Source: Modestobacter sp. DSM 44400
GTDB lineage: Bacteria; Actinomycetota; Actinomycetes; Mycobacteriales; Geodermatophilaceae
NCBI RefSeq assembly: GCF_900107175.1
Contig: NZ_FNOZ01000005.1
Span: 87,976-151,975, forward strand
Direction: 5' to 3'
Length of the DNA: 64,000 bases
Shown: positions 8,571 through 16,749 of the stretch, piece after piece
Layout of the letters: each line of letters opens with the position of its first letter
Numbering within the stretch: the stretch's first letter is position 1
Made by a program: the position numbers and the translations under genes
The notes under the pieces: model-generated
Database searches by the model: none
The model's input: only the letters and a program-made list of their open reading frames with translations
What the model was told of the DNA's origin: nothing

Positions 8571-9164
8571 TCAGGGGAGCTGGAGAACCTGCCCCGGCGC
8601 CAGCAGCGTGCCGCCGAGATCGTTGGCGTCCTCGATCGCGTCGACGACGGCCCGCACGTCCTCCTCCGGGGCCACCTCGCGCGCGATGGACCACAGCGTG
8701 TCGCCCGCCTGGACGACGACGCTGCTCTGCCCGGCGAGTTCGAGCCGGGGGCCGGCGCCGTCGAACTCGGCTACCAGGAGCACCGAGGCAATGGTCAGCC
8801 CGGTGGCGACGGACAGGGCCGCGACGAGACGGCGACCGCGGCGGGTCAACCGCAGCGGAGCAGACGTCGCCTCCCCCGCGTACCGCTCCCTCGCCGTCCG
8901 GGCCACTCCTGCCGGAATGGACGGGCACCCGCCGCGGACCGGCCGCGCACCCGCGACGCCGTCGTGCCGTCCGGCCCGAGCACCCGGCCGGACGGCGTCG
9001 CGACGCGCGGTGGCAGGCGCGGCCGACTGCGGACCCCGGGCAGTCGACGCGTCCGGCCGGGCCGCCGGGCGGCCGGGGAGCGGCCGGGCGCCGGCCGACC
9101 GGACGGGCAGCGGCGGCGGCGGCGGCGGCGGAACAGGGGTCTCACTGAACTCTGCGCTGGTCAT
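8571..9164 (-). CDS. Membrane-anchored LysM protein divergent from lexA (ChiZ/YneA-like position)
   Basis: The 197-residue product has a long Pro/Arg-rich cytoplasmic N terminus (including PPPPPPPLP), one transmembrane helix (RLVAALSVATGLTIASVLLV, about 120-140) and a C-terminal LysM domain (VVVQAGDTLWSIAREVAP ... LAPGQVLQLP) that would bind peptidoglycan outside. GAGGAG precedes ATG 9164. Its divergent pairing with lexA across SOS boxes matches mycobacterial Rv2719c/ChiZ and is analogous to Bacillus YneA, both LysM-containing SOS-induced division inhibitors. By position and architecture it probably delays cell division after DNA damage; that function is inference. Confidence 0.82.
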   Translation of the reverse strand: MTSAEFSETPVPPPPPPPLPVRSAGARPLPGRPAARPDASTARGPQSAAPATARRDAVRPGARAGRHDGVAGARPVRGGCPSIPAGVARTARERYAGEATSAPLRLTRRGRRLVAALSVATGLTIASVLLVAEFDGAGPRLELAGQSSVVVQAGDTLWSIAREVAPEEDVRAVVDAIEDANDLGGTLLAPGQVLQLP

Positions 9165-9197
9165 CGTCTCGCTCCTCACATCCGGGCGCCGACCGGG

Positions 9198-9213
9198 TCG
9201 AACGTCTGTTCGA
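9198..9213. promoter_or_regulatory. SOS box (LexA operator), perfect consensus
   Basis: TCGAACGTCTGTTCGA matches the actinobacterial TCGAAC-N4-GTTCGA consensus exactly. It lies 34 bp upstream of the LysM gene start, placed to control that promoter. Confidence 0.9.
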
Positions 9214-9214
9214 T

Positions 9215-9230
9215 TCGAACGCCTGTGCGA
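9215..9230. promoter_or_regulatory. Second SOS box, one mismatch
   Basis: TCGAACGCCTGTGCGA differs from consensus at one base of the right half-site. It begins one base after the perfect box, giving centres 17 bp apart, so two LexA dimers could bind side by side. Confidence 0.7.
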
Positions 9231-9275
9231 TGTCTACCGGAGCCCACCGACGAAATCACCTCGACACGGCGTTCT

Positions 9276-9291
9276 TCGAACAACTGTTTGA
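9276..9291. promoter_or_regulatory. Third SOS box on the lexA side, one mismatch
   Basis: TCGAACAACTGTTTGA carries a single mismatch in the right half-site and lies 79 bp before the lexA start, the usual place for lexA autoregulation. Confidence 0.82.
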
Positions 9292-9369
9292 ACGAGAGGC
9301 GGGGAGACGTTACTGTCCGTGTTGATCACCAGAGTTCGCACCGCGGGGTGCGCCGGGCGAGGGGGACAC

Positions 9370-10170
9370 ATGGCGGTCGACAGTCGTACGACGGAGGACA
9401 CGGCGGGCACGCCCCGTCGGAAGCGGGCCACTCCGAGGCCGGCGGACGAGTCCGGCGGCGGCGCGGTGCGCGAGTTCCCTGACCGCGGCGAGGCCGGCGA
9501 CGGTCTCACCCAGCGCCAGCGCCGGGTGCTCGACGTCATCCGCGACTCCATCGAGCGGCGCGGCTACCCGCCTTCGGTCCGGGAGATCGGCGAGGCCGTC
9601 GGTCTGTCCTCCGCGTCCTCGGTCGCCCACCAGCTGTCGGTCCTGCAGCGCAAGGGCTGGCTGCGCCGCGATCCCAACCGGCCGCGCGCCCTCGACGTCC
9701 GCCTGCCGGGCGAGGTCCCCGGCGGTGCGTCGCCGTCGGCGCAGGCGCTGGCCGACGCGGGTGGGGGGAGCGGCACCGACGAGGCGCACGCCCCGGTGCC
9801 GACCTACGTCCCCCTGGTCGGCCGCATCGCCGCCGGTGGTCCGGTGCTGGCCGAGCAGGCCGTCGAGGACGTCTTCCCGCTGCCCCGCGAGCTCGTCGGC
9901 GAGGGCACCCTCTTCATGCTCAAGGTGACCGGTGACTCGATGGTCGAGGCGGCCATCTGCGACGGCGACTGGGTGGTCGTGCGCCAGCAGCCGACCGCGG
10001 AGAACGGCGAGATCGTCGCGGCGATGATCGACGGCGAGGCGACCGTGAAGACCTATAAGCGACGCGACGGTCACGTGTGGCTGATGCCCCACAACCCTGC
10101 CTACGAGCCCATCCCGGGCGACGACGCCACGGTCCTGGGCCGGGTCGTCACGGTGCTGCGCCGAGTCTGA
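9370..10170 (+). CDS. lexA: SOS repressor LexA
   Basis: From ATG 9370 (GGGGGA just upstream) the protein has 266 residues. The winged HTH spans about 45-115 ([35 protein letters not shown]). The autocleavage site Ala155-Gly156 lies in GRIAAGG. The catalytic pair is Ser190 (VTGDSMVEA) and Lys227 (EATVKTYKR). LexA represses SOS genes and cleaves itself when RecA filaments form. The N-terminal 40 residues are an Arg/Ser-rich extension common in actinobacterial LexA. A longer frame starts at 9319 without a good ribosome site. SOS boxes upstream predict autoregulation. Confidence 0.97.
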   Translation: MAVDSRTTEDTAGTPRRKRATPRPADESGGGAVREFPDRGEAGDGLTQRQRRVLDVIRDSIERRGYPPSVREIGEAVGLSSASSVAHQLSVLQRKGWLRRDPNRPRALDVRLPGEVPGGASPSAQALADAGGGSGTDEAHAPVPTYVPLVGRIAAGGPVLAEQAVEDVFPLPRELVGEGTLFMLKVTGDSMVEAAICDGDWVVVRQQPTAENGEIVAAMIDGEATVKTYKRRDGHVWLMPHNPAYEPIPGDDATVLGRVVTVLRRV

Positions 10171-10194
10171 CCCAACCGGTGCGACGGGGAGGCC

Positions 10195-11274
10195 TCAGGC
10201 CCGACGGCGCAGCCTTCCCCAGCTCCAGACGAGGATGGTGGCCACCGCCGCGGCGATCGCCGCGGCGGTGAGGACGCCGGCCCGCCCCGTGTCCGGCAGC
10301 GCGGCCGCCGCCGGGCCGGCCGGCGCGGTCGACGCAGCGGGGGCGACGGCGCCGTCCACGGGGAGCACCGTGACCACGGCTGGCATCCCCTCCCCGGAGA
10401 CGAGCAGGTCGCGCCCGTTCTCGGCGAAGGCGATCGCCTCGCCCTGTGGCGACTCCGGGAGCGGCACCCGCGCGGGCGCGCCCTGCAGGGCGCCCACGAT
10501 GTCGGACCCCTTCAGCGGCCAGACGTAGGCGTCGGTGTACGTGCGCAGCGCAATGCGCTGCCCGTCGCCGGACACGGCCCCGCCGGTGACGAGCAGCTGC
10601 CCGGCCCGACCGACCGGGCCGCCCGGCGTGCCGGTGAGCGTGAAGCCCAACTGGGCGACCTTCGACATGGTCAGCGTCGCCCCGTCGACCATCGGAGCGT
10701 CGGGCCGGTACACCGCGCTGGCACCCAGGACCTCCTTGGTCACCAGATACGGCGTGCCGTCCGGGGCCAGCAGCAGGGCCTCGGCGTCGTGCGCGCCGTC
10801 GGGGTAGGTGAGCCGGGTCAGCGACGCGCCGCCGTCCGGACGCATCCCGATCATTGCCACCGTGGTGCGACTCTGGCGGTTGTCGCCGGTGTCGGCCAGC
10901 CAGATCGTGCCGTCGGCGGCCGGCGCGAGGTCCTCGGGGTCGAAGGGGTCGACCGGGGCCGACCGCACCTCGCTCACTGCGCAGGCAGCGTCGAGCACGT
11001 AGACCACGGCCGAGTCCCCGCCGTCGTTCATCGCCAGCAGGCTCGCGCCCGCGGTGGCCAGGCCGGAGAGCTCAGGCAACCGAGGATCGGTGATCGTGCA
11101 CTGCGTCGCGGGGGCGCCGTAGGCGTCGACCACCGGCCCGGCCGTCGACTCGGCGGCCACCGGGGAGGCGGGGAGCACGGCCCACAGCAGGCCCAGCGGG
11201 ACGGCCACCAGCGCACCGGCGGGGCGGACGGCGCGGCCGGCCGGGCTACGCCTGCCGACGGCCTGCTCTGGCAC
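10195..11274 (-). CDS. Secreted beta-propeller-like protein with LPDTG cell-wall sorting signal
   Basis: The 359-residue protein has an N-terminal signal peptide (ALVAVPLGLLWAVLPASPVAA, cleaved near 41) and a central domain resembling a beta-propeller. Its repeat-like blades include AADGTIWLADTGDNRQSR, TYPDGAHDAEALLLAPDGTPY and SPQGEAIAFAENGRDLLVSG. The C terminus has LPDTG at 326-330, a hydrophobic helix and the basic tail GRLRRRA, the classical sortase sorting signal. It is therefore predicted to be covalently anchored to peptidoglycan. Its start overlaps the end of the PAP2 gene by 29 bp, implying translational coupling. Binding partner or enzymatic activity is unknown. Confidence 0.8.
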   Translation of the reverse strand: MPEQAVGRRSPAGRAVRPAGALVAVPLGLLWAVLPASPVAAESTAGPVVDAYGAPATQCTITDPRLPELSGLATAGASLLAMNDGGDSAVVYVLDAACAVSEVRSAPVDPFDPEDLAPAADGTIWLADTGDNRQSRTTVAMIGMRPDGGASLTRLTYPDGAHDAEALLLAPDGTPYLVTKEVLGASAVYRPDAPMVDGATLTMSKVAQLGFTLTGTPGGPVGRAGQLLVTGGAVSGDGQRIALRTYTDAYVWPLKGSDIVGALQGAPARVPLPESPQGEAIAFAENGRDLLVSGEGMPAVVTVLPVDGAVAPAASTAPAGPAAAALPDTGRAGVLTAAAIAAAVATILVWSWGRLRRRA

Positions 11275-11986
11275 GCACCCAGCGTGTCAGCACCAGCGCA
11301 TCGAGCAGGTGCACCACGCCCAGGAGCAGGACGCCGACGGCGGCGCCGACGACCGCATCGGTGACCCAGTGGAAGTCCAGCGCCACCATGGCCACACCCG
11401 TCGCCACCGGCCCCGCCAGGCTCAGCACCCAGGCGGCCCGCTGGACCCGGTCCGGCAGGCCGAACTCCACGACCTGCCAGCGAGCCACGCCCCACATGAG
11501 CACGGCGTTGGCCACGTGACCGGAGGGGTAGCTGGCGCCCTCGCGGTGGAAGAAGGAGCCGGGGTAGGCCGGCGCGGTGCGCCCGGTGCCCCACTTGAAG
11601 GCGTAGACGACCCCGGTGAGCAGCACGAGGGCCAGCAGGACGCGGACCAGCGGCACCAGCGTGCGTTCCCGCCACCACAGCCAGCCGACCAGGCCGGCCA
11701 GCACGATGAGGATGAAACCCCGGCCCCCGGCCTGGGTGAACACCCACACGGGCCAGTACGCCGAGGAGTGCCGCAGATCCCAGGAACTGACCACCTCGGA
11801 GACCCGCAGGTCCATGCCCTCCAGCCTGCCCCGGGTGAGCAGGTCGACGGTGACCACGAGGGCGACCACCGCGGCCAGCGCCAGCGCCCACCACGGCGGC
11901 CGGCCGGTGCCGATCACCCGCGCGCGCACAGGCACGGACGGTTCCCCGAGGGGTTCCGCCGTCCGCTGCACCGCACCGCTGGCCAC
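11246..11986 (-). CDS. PAP2-family membrane phosphatase
   Basis: About 246 residues with several transmembrane helices and the three phosphatase motifs: KWGTGRTAP, PSGHVANA and FHWVTDAVVGA. These give the conserved Lys/Arg, the Ser-Gly-His and the His/Asp catalytic residues of the type 2 phosphatidic acid phosphatase family. The substrate is probably a lipid phosphate such as undecaprenyl pyrophosphate or phosphatidate at the outer membrane face. Start GTG at 11986 is tentative; the frame is open to 12235, but that part is Arg/Pro-rich shadow of the hflX terminator region. It overlaps the LPDTG protein downstream. Confidence 0.82.
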   Translation of the reverse strand: MASGAVQRTAEPLGEPSVPVRARVIGTGRPPWWALALAAVVALVVTVDLLTRGRLEGMDLRVSEVVSSWDLRHSSAYWPVWVFTQAGGRGFILIVLAGLVGWLWWRERTLVPLVRVLLALVLLTGVVYAFKWGTGRTAPAYPGSFFHREGASYPSGHVANAVLMWGVARWQVVEFGLPDRVQRAAWVLSLAGPVATGVAMVALDFHWVTDAVVGAAVGVLLLGVVHLLDALVLTRWVRARAGRRQA

Positions 11987-12098
11987 GACCTCACGGTACC
12001 GGGACCGTGACCTGCCCGTGACCGTCTCGACACGCCGTTCCGGAACCCGCCGCGGACCGGCCCGGGTCCTCCGTCGAGGACCCGGGCCGGGACGGCGG

Positions 12099-13571
12099 TC
12101 AGGCGACCGGTGCGGTGAACACGGCCAGCGCTGCGGCCAGGCCGGCGTCGACCCGGGCCGACAGGCGCGTGCCCTCGGCCTCGTGATCCTCGGTGAGCAC
12201 CTCGCCGTCCCGGTGCACCCGGGCGACCAGGTCACCCCGGTCGTAGGGCACCAGCACGTCGACGTCGACTTCGGGGTGCGGCAGCCGTCCGGCGATGACC
12301 TCGCGCAGCGCGCCGATGCCCTCCCCGGTCCGGGCGGACACCCACAACGCGCCGGGCAGGGCCTGCCGCAGGAGCAGCACGTCCTCCTCGGTCATCGCGT
12401 CGACCTTGTTGACCACGATCAGCTCCGGCACCGCCGCGGCGTCGATCTCGTTCAACACGACCCGGACGGCGTTGATCTGGCCGAGTGGATCGGGGTCGGA
12501 GCCGTCGACGATGTGCAGCAGCAGGTCGGCGGCCGCCACCTCCTCCAGCGTCGACCGGAAGGCGTCGACGAGCTGGTGCGGCAGGTGCCGCACGAACCCG
12601 ACCGTGTCGGTGAGGGTGTACTCGCGGCCCTCGGCGGTCTCCGCCCGGCGGACCGTGGGGTCCAGCGTGGCGAACAGCGCATCCTGCACCAGCACCCCGG
12701 CGTCGGTGAGCTGGTTGAGCAGGCTGGACTTCCCGGCATTGGTGTACCCGGCGATGGCCACGCTGGGCACCGCGTTGCGGTCCCGCGAGGAGCGCTGGGT
12801 CGCCCGTGCGGTGGCCATCCCGGCGATCTCCCGGCGCAGCTTGCTCACCCGCGACCGGATCCGCCGACGGTCGGTCTCGATCTTCGTCTCACCCGGACCA
12901 CGGGTACCGATGCCGCCACCGCCTGCGACGCGACCACCGGCCTGCCGGCTCAGCGACTCACCCCAGCCGCGCAGCCGCGGCAGCATGTACTGCATCTGGG
13001 CCAGCTCGACCTGGGCCTTGCCCTCCCGGCTGGTCGCGTGCTGGGCGAAGATGTCCAGGATCAGCGCGGTCCGGTCGACCACCTTGACCTTGAGCACCTT
13101 CTCCAGCTGGTTGAGCTGGCCGGGGGTCAGCTCACCGTCGAAGACCACGGTGTCGGCGCCGGTGTCCGCGACGATGTCACGGATCTCGTTGGCCTTGCCC
13201 GACCCAACGTAGGTGGCCGGGTCGGGCTTGTCCCGCCGCTGCACGAGGGCCTCGAGCACCTCGGAGCCGGCCGTCTCGGCCAGCGCGGCCAGCTCGACCA
13301 GCGAGCGCTGCGCGTCGACCGCCGTCCCCTCGGTCCAGACCCCGACCAGCACCACACGCTCCAGGCGCAGCTGCCGGTACTCGACCTCGGTGACGTCGGT
13401 GAGCTCGGTGCCCAGCCCGGCGACGCGGCGGAGGGAACCACGCTCCTCCAGGGCGTAGGACCCGGTGGTGTCGTCGATCGGGGGCTCCTCGGACCGGGGC
13501 GCGGAACGCGCGGCCGTGTCGGCGCGCGCCTCCGCCTGGTCGGGCAGGGCTCGGTTCTGGGCTGTCGTCAT
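12099..13571 (-). CDS. hflX: Ribosome-associated GTPase HflX
   Basis: The 490-residue protein has the HflX N-terminal domain (about 60-200, containing DPATYVGSGKANEI and VFDGELTPGQLNQLE), a coiled linker with the glycine motif GGGIGTRGPGETKIE, then the G domain: G1 GYTNAGKSSL near 273, G3 DTVGF, G4 NKVD. HflX splits stalled or stressed 70S ribosomes. ATG 13571 follows GGAG; the open frame reaches 13631 with further in-frame ATGs. It lies alone between the PAP2 gene and the ArsR-like regulator, as in other actinobacteria where hflX sits near dapF and miaA. Confidence 0.95.
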   Translation of the reverse strand: MTTAQNRALPDQAEARADTAARSAPRSEEPPIDDTTGSYALEERGSLRRVAGLGTELTDVTEVEYRQLRLERVVLVGVWTEGTAVDAQRSLVELAALAETAGSEVLEALVQRRDKPDPATYVGSGKANEIRDIVADTGADTVVFDGELTPGQLNQLEKVLKVKVVDRTALILDIFAQHATSREGKAQVELAQMQYMLPRLRGWGESLSRQAGGRVAGGGGIGTRGPGETKIETDRRRIRSRVSKLRREIAGMATARATQRSSRDRNAVPSVAIAGYTNAGKSSLLNQLTDAGVLVQDALFATLDPTVRRAETAEGREYTLTDTVGFVRHLPHQLVDAFRSTLEEVAAADLLLHIVDGSDPDPLGQINAVRVVLNEIDAAAVPELIVVNKVDAMTEEDVLLLRQALPGALWVSARTGEGIGALREVIAGRLPHPEVDVDVLVPYDRGDLVARVHRDGEVLTEDHEAEGTRLSARVDAGLAAALAVFTAPVA

Positions 13572-13635
13572 CGTCTCCAGCGTGGCACGCCCCAGCGTCA
13601 GGGGCATCTGAGTTGTCATCGCCGGGTACAACGCC

Positions 13636-14172
13636 TCAGCCGTCCGGGTGCATCCCGAGATAGACCGACCACTTCTCGCCGGCCGGGTCGGCCGGCCGGC
13701 GGGCGAACTCGTCCAGCAGCCCGTACAGCCGGTCCCGGAACTCCGCCAGCTCCGCCACGGACAGCCGCAGGCCCAGCCGGGTGCTGGACAGCTGGTCCTC
13801 CCCCACGCCGGCGACCTCGTCGAGGAACGCGGCCAGCAGCGGGTCCCGGGCCGGGGCGGGACGGCCGTCGAGGTCCATCAGCCAGCTCTTCCCGGTCGCC
13901 CGGTAGGGCACCTCGCGAGCGCCGCGGCTGCCCCGCCGCTCCTGCTCCGGTGCCAGAAAGCCCGCGTCGACCAGCGTCCGGACGTGGTGCAGCACGCTGG
14001 CCGGGTTCCGGTCCAGCCGGGACGCAATCTCCCGGTTGGTCAGCGCCTCATCCAGGCACAGCCGCAGCACCCGCAGCCGGACGGCGGAGGCCAGTGCGCG
14101 GGCCTCGGCGTCGGTCGCCGGACGGCGGATGCCGTCCCTCCCCGGGCGCTTCACCGGGCCGTCCCCGCTCAT
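13636..14172 (-). CDS. ArsR-like winged-helix transcriptional regulator
   Basis: A 178-residue protein with an N-terminal winged HTH (ALASAVRLRVLRLCLDEA, LTNREIASRLDRNPASVLHH, VRTLVDAGFLAPEQ) followed by a C-terminal helical domain (LRLSVAELAEFRDRLYGLLDEF) of the kind seen in ArsR/HTH_20 regulators of transporters. ATG 14172 gives MSGDGPVKRPGRDG. It is divergent from an MFS exporter only 70 bp away, so repression of that exporter is likely. No metal-binding cysteines are present, so the inducer is probably an organic compound rather than a metal. Confidence 0.85.
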   Translation of the reverse strand: MSGDGPVKRPGRDGIRRPATDAEARALASAVRLRVLRLCLDEALTNREIASRLDRNPASVLHHVRTLVDAGFLAPEQERRGSRGAREVPYRATGKSWLMDLDGRPAPARDPLLAAFLDEVAGVGEDQLSSTRLGLRLSVAELAEFRDRLYGLLDEFARRPADPAGEKWSVYLGMHPDG

Positions 14173-14206
14173 GGGACAGAGCCTAGGCGGACACGCCGAT
14201 AAGTGA

Positions 14207-14222
14207 TTGACATTGCCCAATG
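14207..14222. promoter_or_regulatory. Intergenic operator/promoter candidate between the ArsR-like gene and MFS exporter
   Basis: TTGACA at 14207-14212 resembles a -35 element, and CATTG-CC-CAATG at 14211-14222 is an interrupted palindrome in the short divergent interval. It is a plausible binding site for the adjacent repressor, but no matching second site was seen. Confidence 0.35.
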
Positions 14223-14242
14223 GGAGGCCCAGGCTGCCGCGC

Positions 14243-15550
14243 GTGACCCCTCCGCGCAGCCTCTGGCGGCACCGCGACTTCGGGCACCTGTGGGCGGCGG
14301 AGACCGTCAGCCAGGTGGGCACCCAGGTGACCCAGCTTGCGCTGCCGGTGCTGGCGGTCACGTACCTGGCCGCGTCCCCGCTGCAGATGGGCTACCTGAC
14401 CGCGCTGGAGACCGCGGCCTTCCTGGTGATCGGGCTGCCGGCCGGCGCGTGGGTGGACCGGTGGCGCCGCAAGCGCGTGCTGGTGTTCGCCGACGTCGTC
14501 CGGGCGGTCACCCTGGCGACGCTGCCGACCGCCTACCTGGCCGACCTGCTGACGCTCGGGCAGCTGTTCGTCGTCGCCGCGGTCACCGGCACGGCGACCG
14601 TCTTCTTCGACGTCGCCTACCAGAGCTACCTGCCGGCGCTGGTCGACCGGGATCAGATCGTCGACGGCAACGGGAAGCTGGAGGCCAGCCGGGCGGTGGC
14701 CCAGGTCGCCGGGCCGGGCGCGGCCGGTGTCCTCCTGCGCGTGGTCGGCGCCCCGCTGCTCATCACGGTCGACGCGGTCTCCTTCCTGATCTCCGCGCTG
14801 CTCATCGGCGGCATCCGGCAGCCCGACCGGGTGCCCGACCGCGCCACCCGGCGACCGATGCGGACCGAGATCGCCGAGGGGCTGTCCTTCGTCGTCCGTC
14901 ACCCGCTGCTGCGCCGGATCGTGGCCTGCACCGGGACGTCGAACTTGTTCTCCACGATCGCCTACACGCTGCTGGTCCTCTTCGCGCTGCGCCAGCTGGG
15001 CCTGTCGGAGAGCCAGCTCGGCTTCATCTTCTCCGCCGGCGCGGTCGGCGGGCTGGTCGGCGCGGTGACCGGCGCCCGTTTCACCCGGTGGGTCGGTGAA
15101 GGCCGGGCCATCCCGCTGTCCATCCTGGTGACCGTTCCGTTCGCCGCGCTCACCCCGCTGGCGTCCGTGGGCGCTCCGGTGGTGCTGTTGGTGCTCAGCC
15201 AGTTCGCGTTCAGCTGGGCGGTGGTCGTCTACAACGTCACCCAGGTCAGCTTCCGCCAGCGGCTGTGTCCGCCAACGCTGCTGGGCCGGATGAACGCCTC
15301 GGTCCGGTTCCTGGTCTACGGCACGATGCCGGTGGGCGGCCTGCTCGGCGGGGCGCTCGGCACCTGGCTCGGCGTCGTCCCGACGCTGTGGATCGCCGTC
15401 GGCGGCCAGGCCCTGGCCGCAGCCTGGGTCGTACTGAGCCCACTGATCGGAATGCGCGACCTCCCCGACGGGTGGGACGGCGGCCGGCTGCCCGATGATG
15501 CGGAACCGGTGGCGCCGGGGACCGGGCTCCAGGGGCACGAGGGACAGTGA
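14243..15550 (+). CDS. MFS transporter (12-TM exporter)
   Basis: The 435-residue product has about twelve hydrophobic helices. The loop 2-3 signature GAWVDRWRRKR and the motif FFDVAYQSYLPALV place it with the MFS_3/enterobactin-exporter-like group of drug exporters. GTG 14243 (VTPPRSLWRHRDF) is chosen by similarity with the paralog downstream; a TTG at 14207 is in frame. The C terminus (LIGMRDLPDGWDGGRLP) is hydrophilic. Its stop overlaps the start of a second, decayed copy. Divergent control by the ArsR-like regulator suggests inducible efflux of an unknown compound. Confidence 0.9.
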   Translation: MTPPRSLWRHRDFGHLWAAETVSQVGTQVTQLALPVLAVTYLAASPLQMGYLTALETAAFLVIGLPAGAWVDRWRRKRVLVFADVVRAVTLATLPTAYLADLLTLGQLFVVAAVTGTATVFFDVAYQSYLPALVDRDQIVDGNGKLEASRAVAQVAGPGAAGVLLRVVGAPLLITVDAVSFLISALLIGGIRQPDRVPDRATRRPMRTEIAEGLSFVVRHPLLRRIVACTGTSNLFSTIAYTLLVLFALRQLGLSESQLGFIFSAGAVGGLVGAVTGARFTRWVGEGRAIPLSILVTVPFAALTPLASVGAPVVLLVLSQFAFSWAVVVYNVTQVSFRQRLCPPTLLGRMNASVRFLVYGTMPVGGLLGGALGTWLGVVPTLWIAVGGQALAAAWVVLSPLIGMRDLPDGWDGGRLPDDAEPVAPGTGLQGHEGQ

Positions 15551-16473
15551 TCGATGCTCCTGGTCCCGGCGCCCCGACCGCCGCGGTGGGCACTCCGCGC
15601 AGCCTCTGGCGGCACCGCGACTTCCGGCAGCTGTGGGCCGCGGAGACGGTGAGCCAGGTGGGCAGCCAGGTGACCCTGGTGGCCCTGCCACTGCTGGCGG
15701 TCACGATGCTGGCGGCGACGCCCTTCCAGATGGGCGTCCTGACGTCCCTGGAGACGCTGGCCTTCCTGGTCATCGGGCTCCCGGCGGGTGCCTGGGTGGA
15801 CCGCTGGCGCCGCAAGCGGGTGCGCGTCACCGGGGACCTGGTGCGGGCGGTCGCCATCGGCTCGCTGCCGGTCGCCGCCGCCTTCGACGTGCTGACCCTG
15901 GGCAGCTCTACGTGGTCGCACTGGTGTCCGGGACCGCCACCGTGTTCTTCGACGTCGGCTACCAGAGCTACCTGCCCTGGCTGGTGGACAGGAACCAGAT
16001 CGTCGACGGGAACTCCAAGCTGGAGGCCAGCCGCGCGGTCGCCCAGGTCGCGGGCCCCGGTATCACCGGCGTGCTCATCCGGGTGCTCGGTGCGCCGGCC
16101 CTCATCGCCGTCGACGCGTTCTCCTTCCTGCTGTCGGCGCTGTTCATCGGGCGCACCAGCCGGCCCGACGTCGTTCCGGACCGGGCTGCTCGCCGGCCGC
16201 TGCGCGTGGAGATCGCCGAGGGGCTGTCCTTCGTCGTCCGCCATCCGCTGCTGCGCCGGATGGTGGCCTGCACCGGGCTCGCCAACCTGGCCGGCTCGTT
16301 CACGGGGGCGCTGCTCGTCCTCTACGCGATCCGCCGGCTCGGACTGAGCGAGTCCGTCGTCGGGCTGGTGTTCTCCGCCGGCGCCGCTGCTGGGCATGCG
16401 CGACCAGCCCGATGAGTGGGACGGCGGCCGGCTGCCCGTCGCGGAGCCGGTTGCGCCGGGGGCCGGCGGGTAG
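15547..16473 (+). pseudogene. Decayed tandem copy of the MFS transporter
   Basis: The sequence starts RSLWRHRDFRQLWAAETVSQ, nearly identical to the intact upstream copy. Two lesions are visible. Near 15900 the run CTGGGCAG replaces the CTGGGGCAG implied by the paralog (LTLGQLYVV), shifting frame; the following segment (FFDVGYQSYLPWLV to GLVFSAGAAAG) reads well in the new frame. At about 16385 the sequence jumps from the helix-7 region to the C-terminal tail LLGMRDQPDEWDGGRLP, so about 150 residues (the last five or so helices) are deleted. The start overlaps the upstream stop as GTGA. It arose by tandem duplication and cannot make a functional transporter. Confidence 0.85.
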
Positions 16474-16512
16474 GGCCGCTGCGACCGCGCTCCACGCACG
16501 GAGGGACAGCCC

Positions 16513-16698
16513 ATGAGCACACCGCAGGAACCCGACGACCCCGGCCGCGACCCCGAGGGCCTGGACCCGCCACGCGACATCCTCGACGCGCCGGGGGCCA
16601 CCCCCGAAAAGGGCAGCTACCAGCCGCACCGGCCCACCCAGCCACGCGACCGCCCCTCCGACGAGCCGCCGACGTCGACGGAGGGCGGCGGCCCCTGA
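16513..16698 (+). CDS. Small proline-rich hypothetical protein
   Basis: The 61-residue frame MSTPQEPDDPGRDPEGLDPP... is preceded by a strong ribosome site (GGAGGGACAGCCC before ATG). It is highly hydrophilic and proline-rich, with no cysteine, signal peptide or membrane segment, so it is likely disordered. It follows the MFS pseudogene and faces dapF. I do not recognise the family; coding potential rests mainly on the ribosome site. Confidence 0.5.
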   Translation: MSTPQEPDDPGRDPEGLDPPRDILDAPGATPEKGSYQPHRPTQPRDRPSDEPPTSTEGGGP

Positions 16699-16749
16699 GC
16701 ACGGTCAGCACGGCCCGGCCGTTCCGCTTCTGCACCGGAGGTGGGTCGG

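Noticed and set aside
8349..9482. A 377-residue plus-strand frame covering the LysM gene and SOS boxes
   Set aside because: It runs through clear LexA operators and lexA upstream sequence and lacks a ribosome site.
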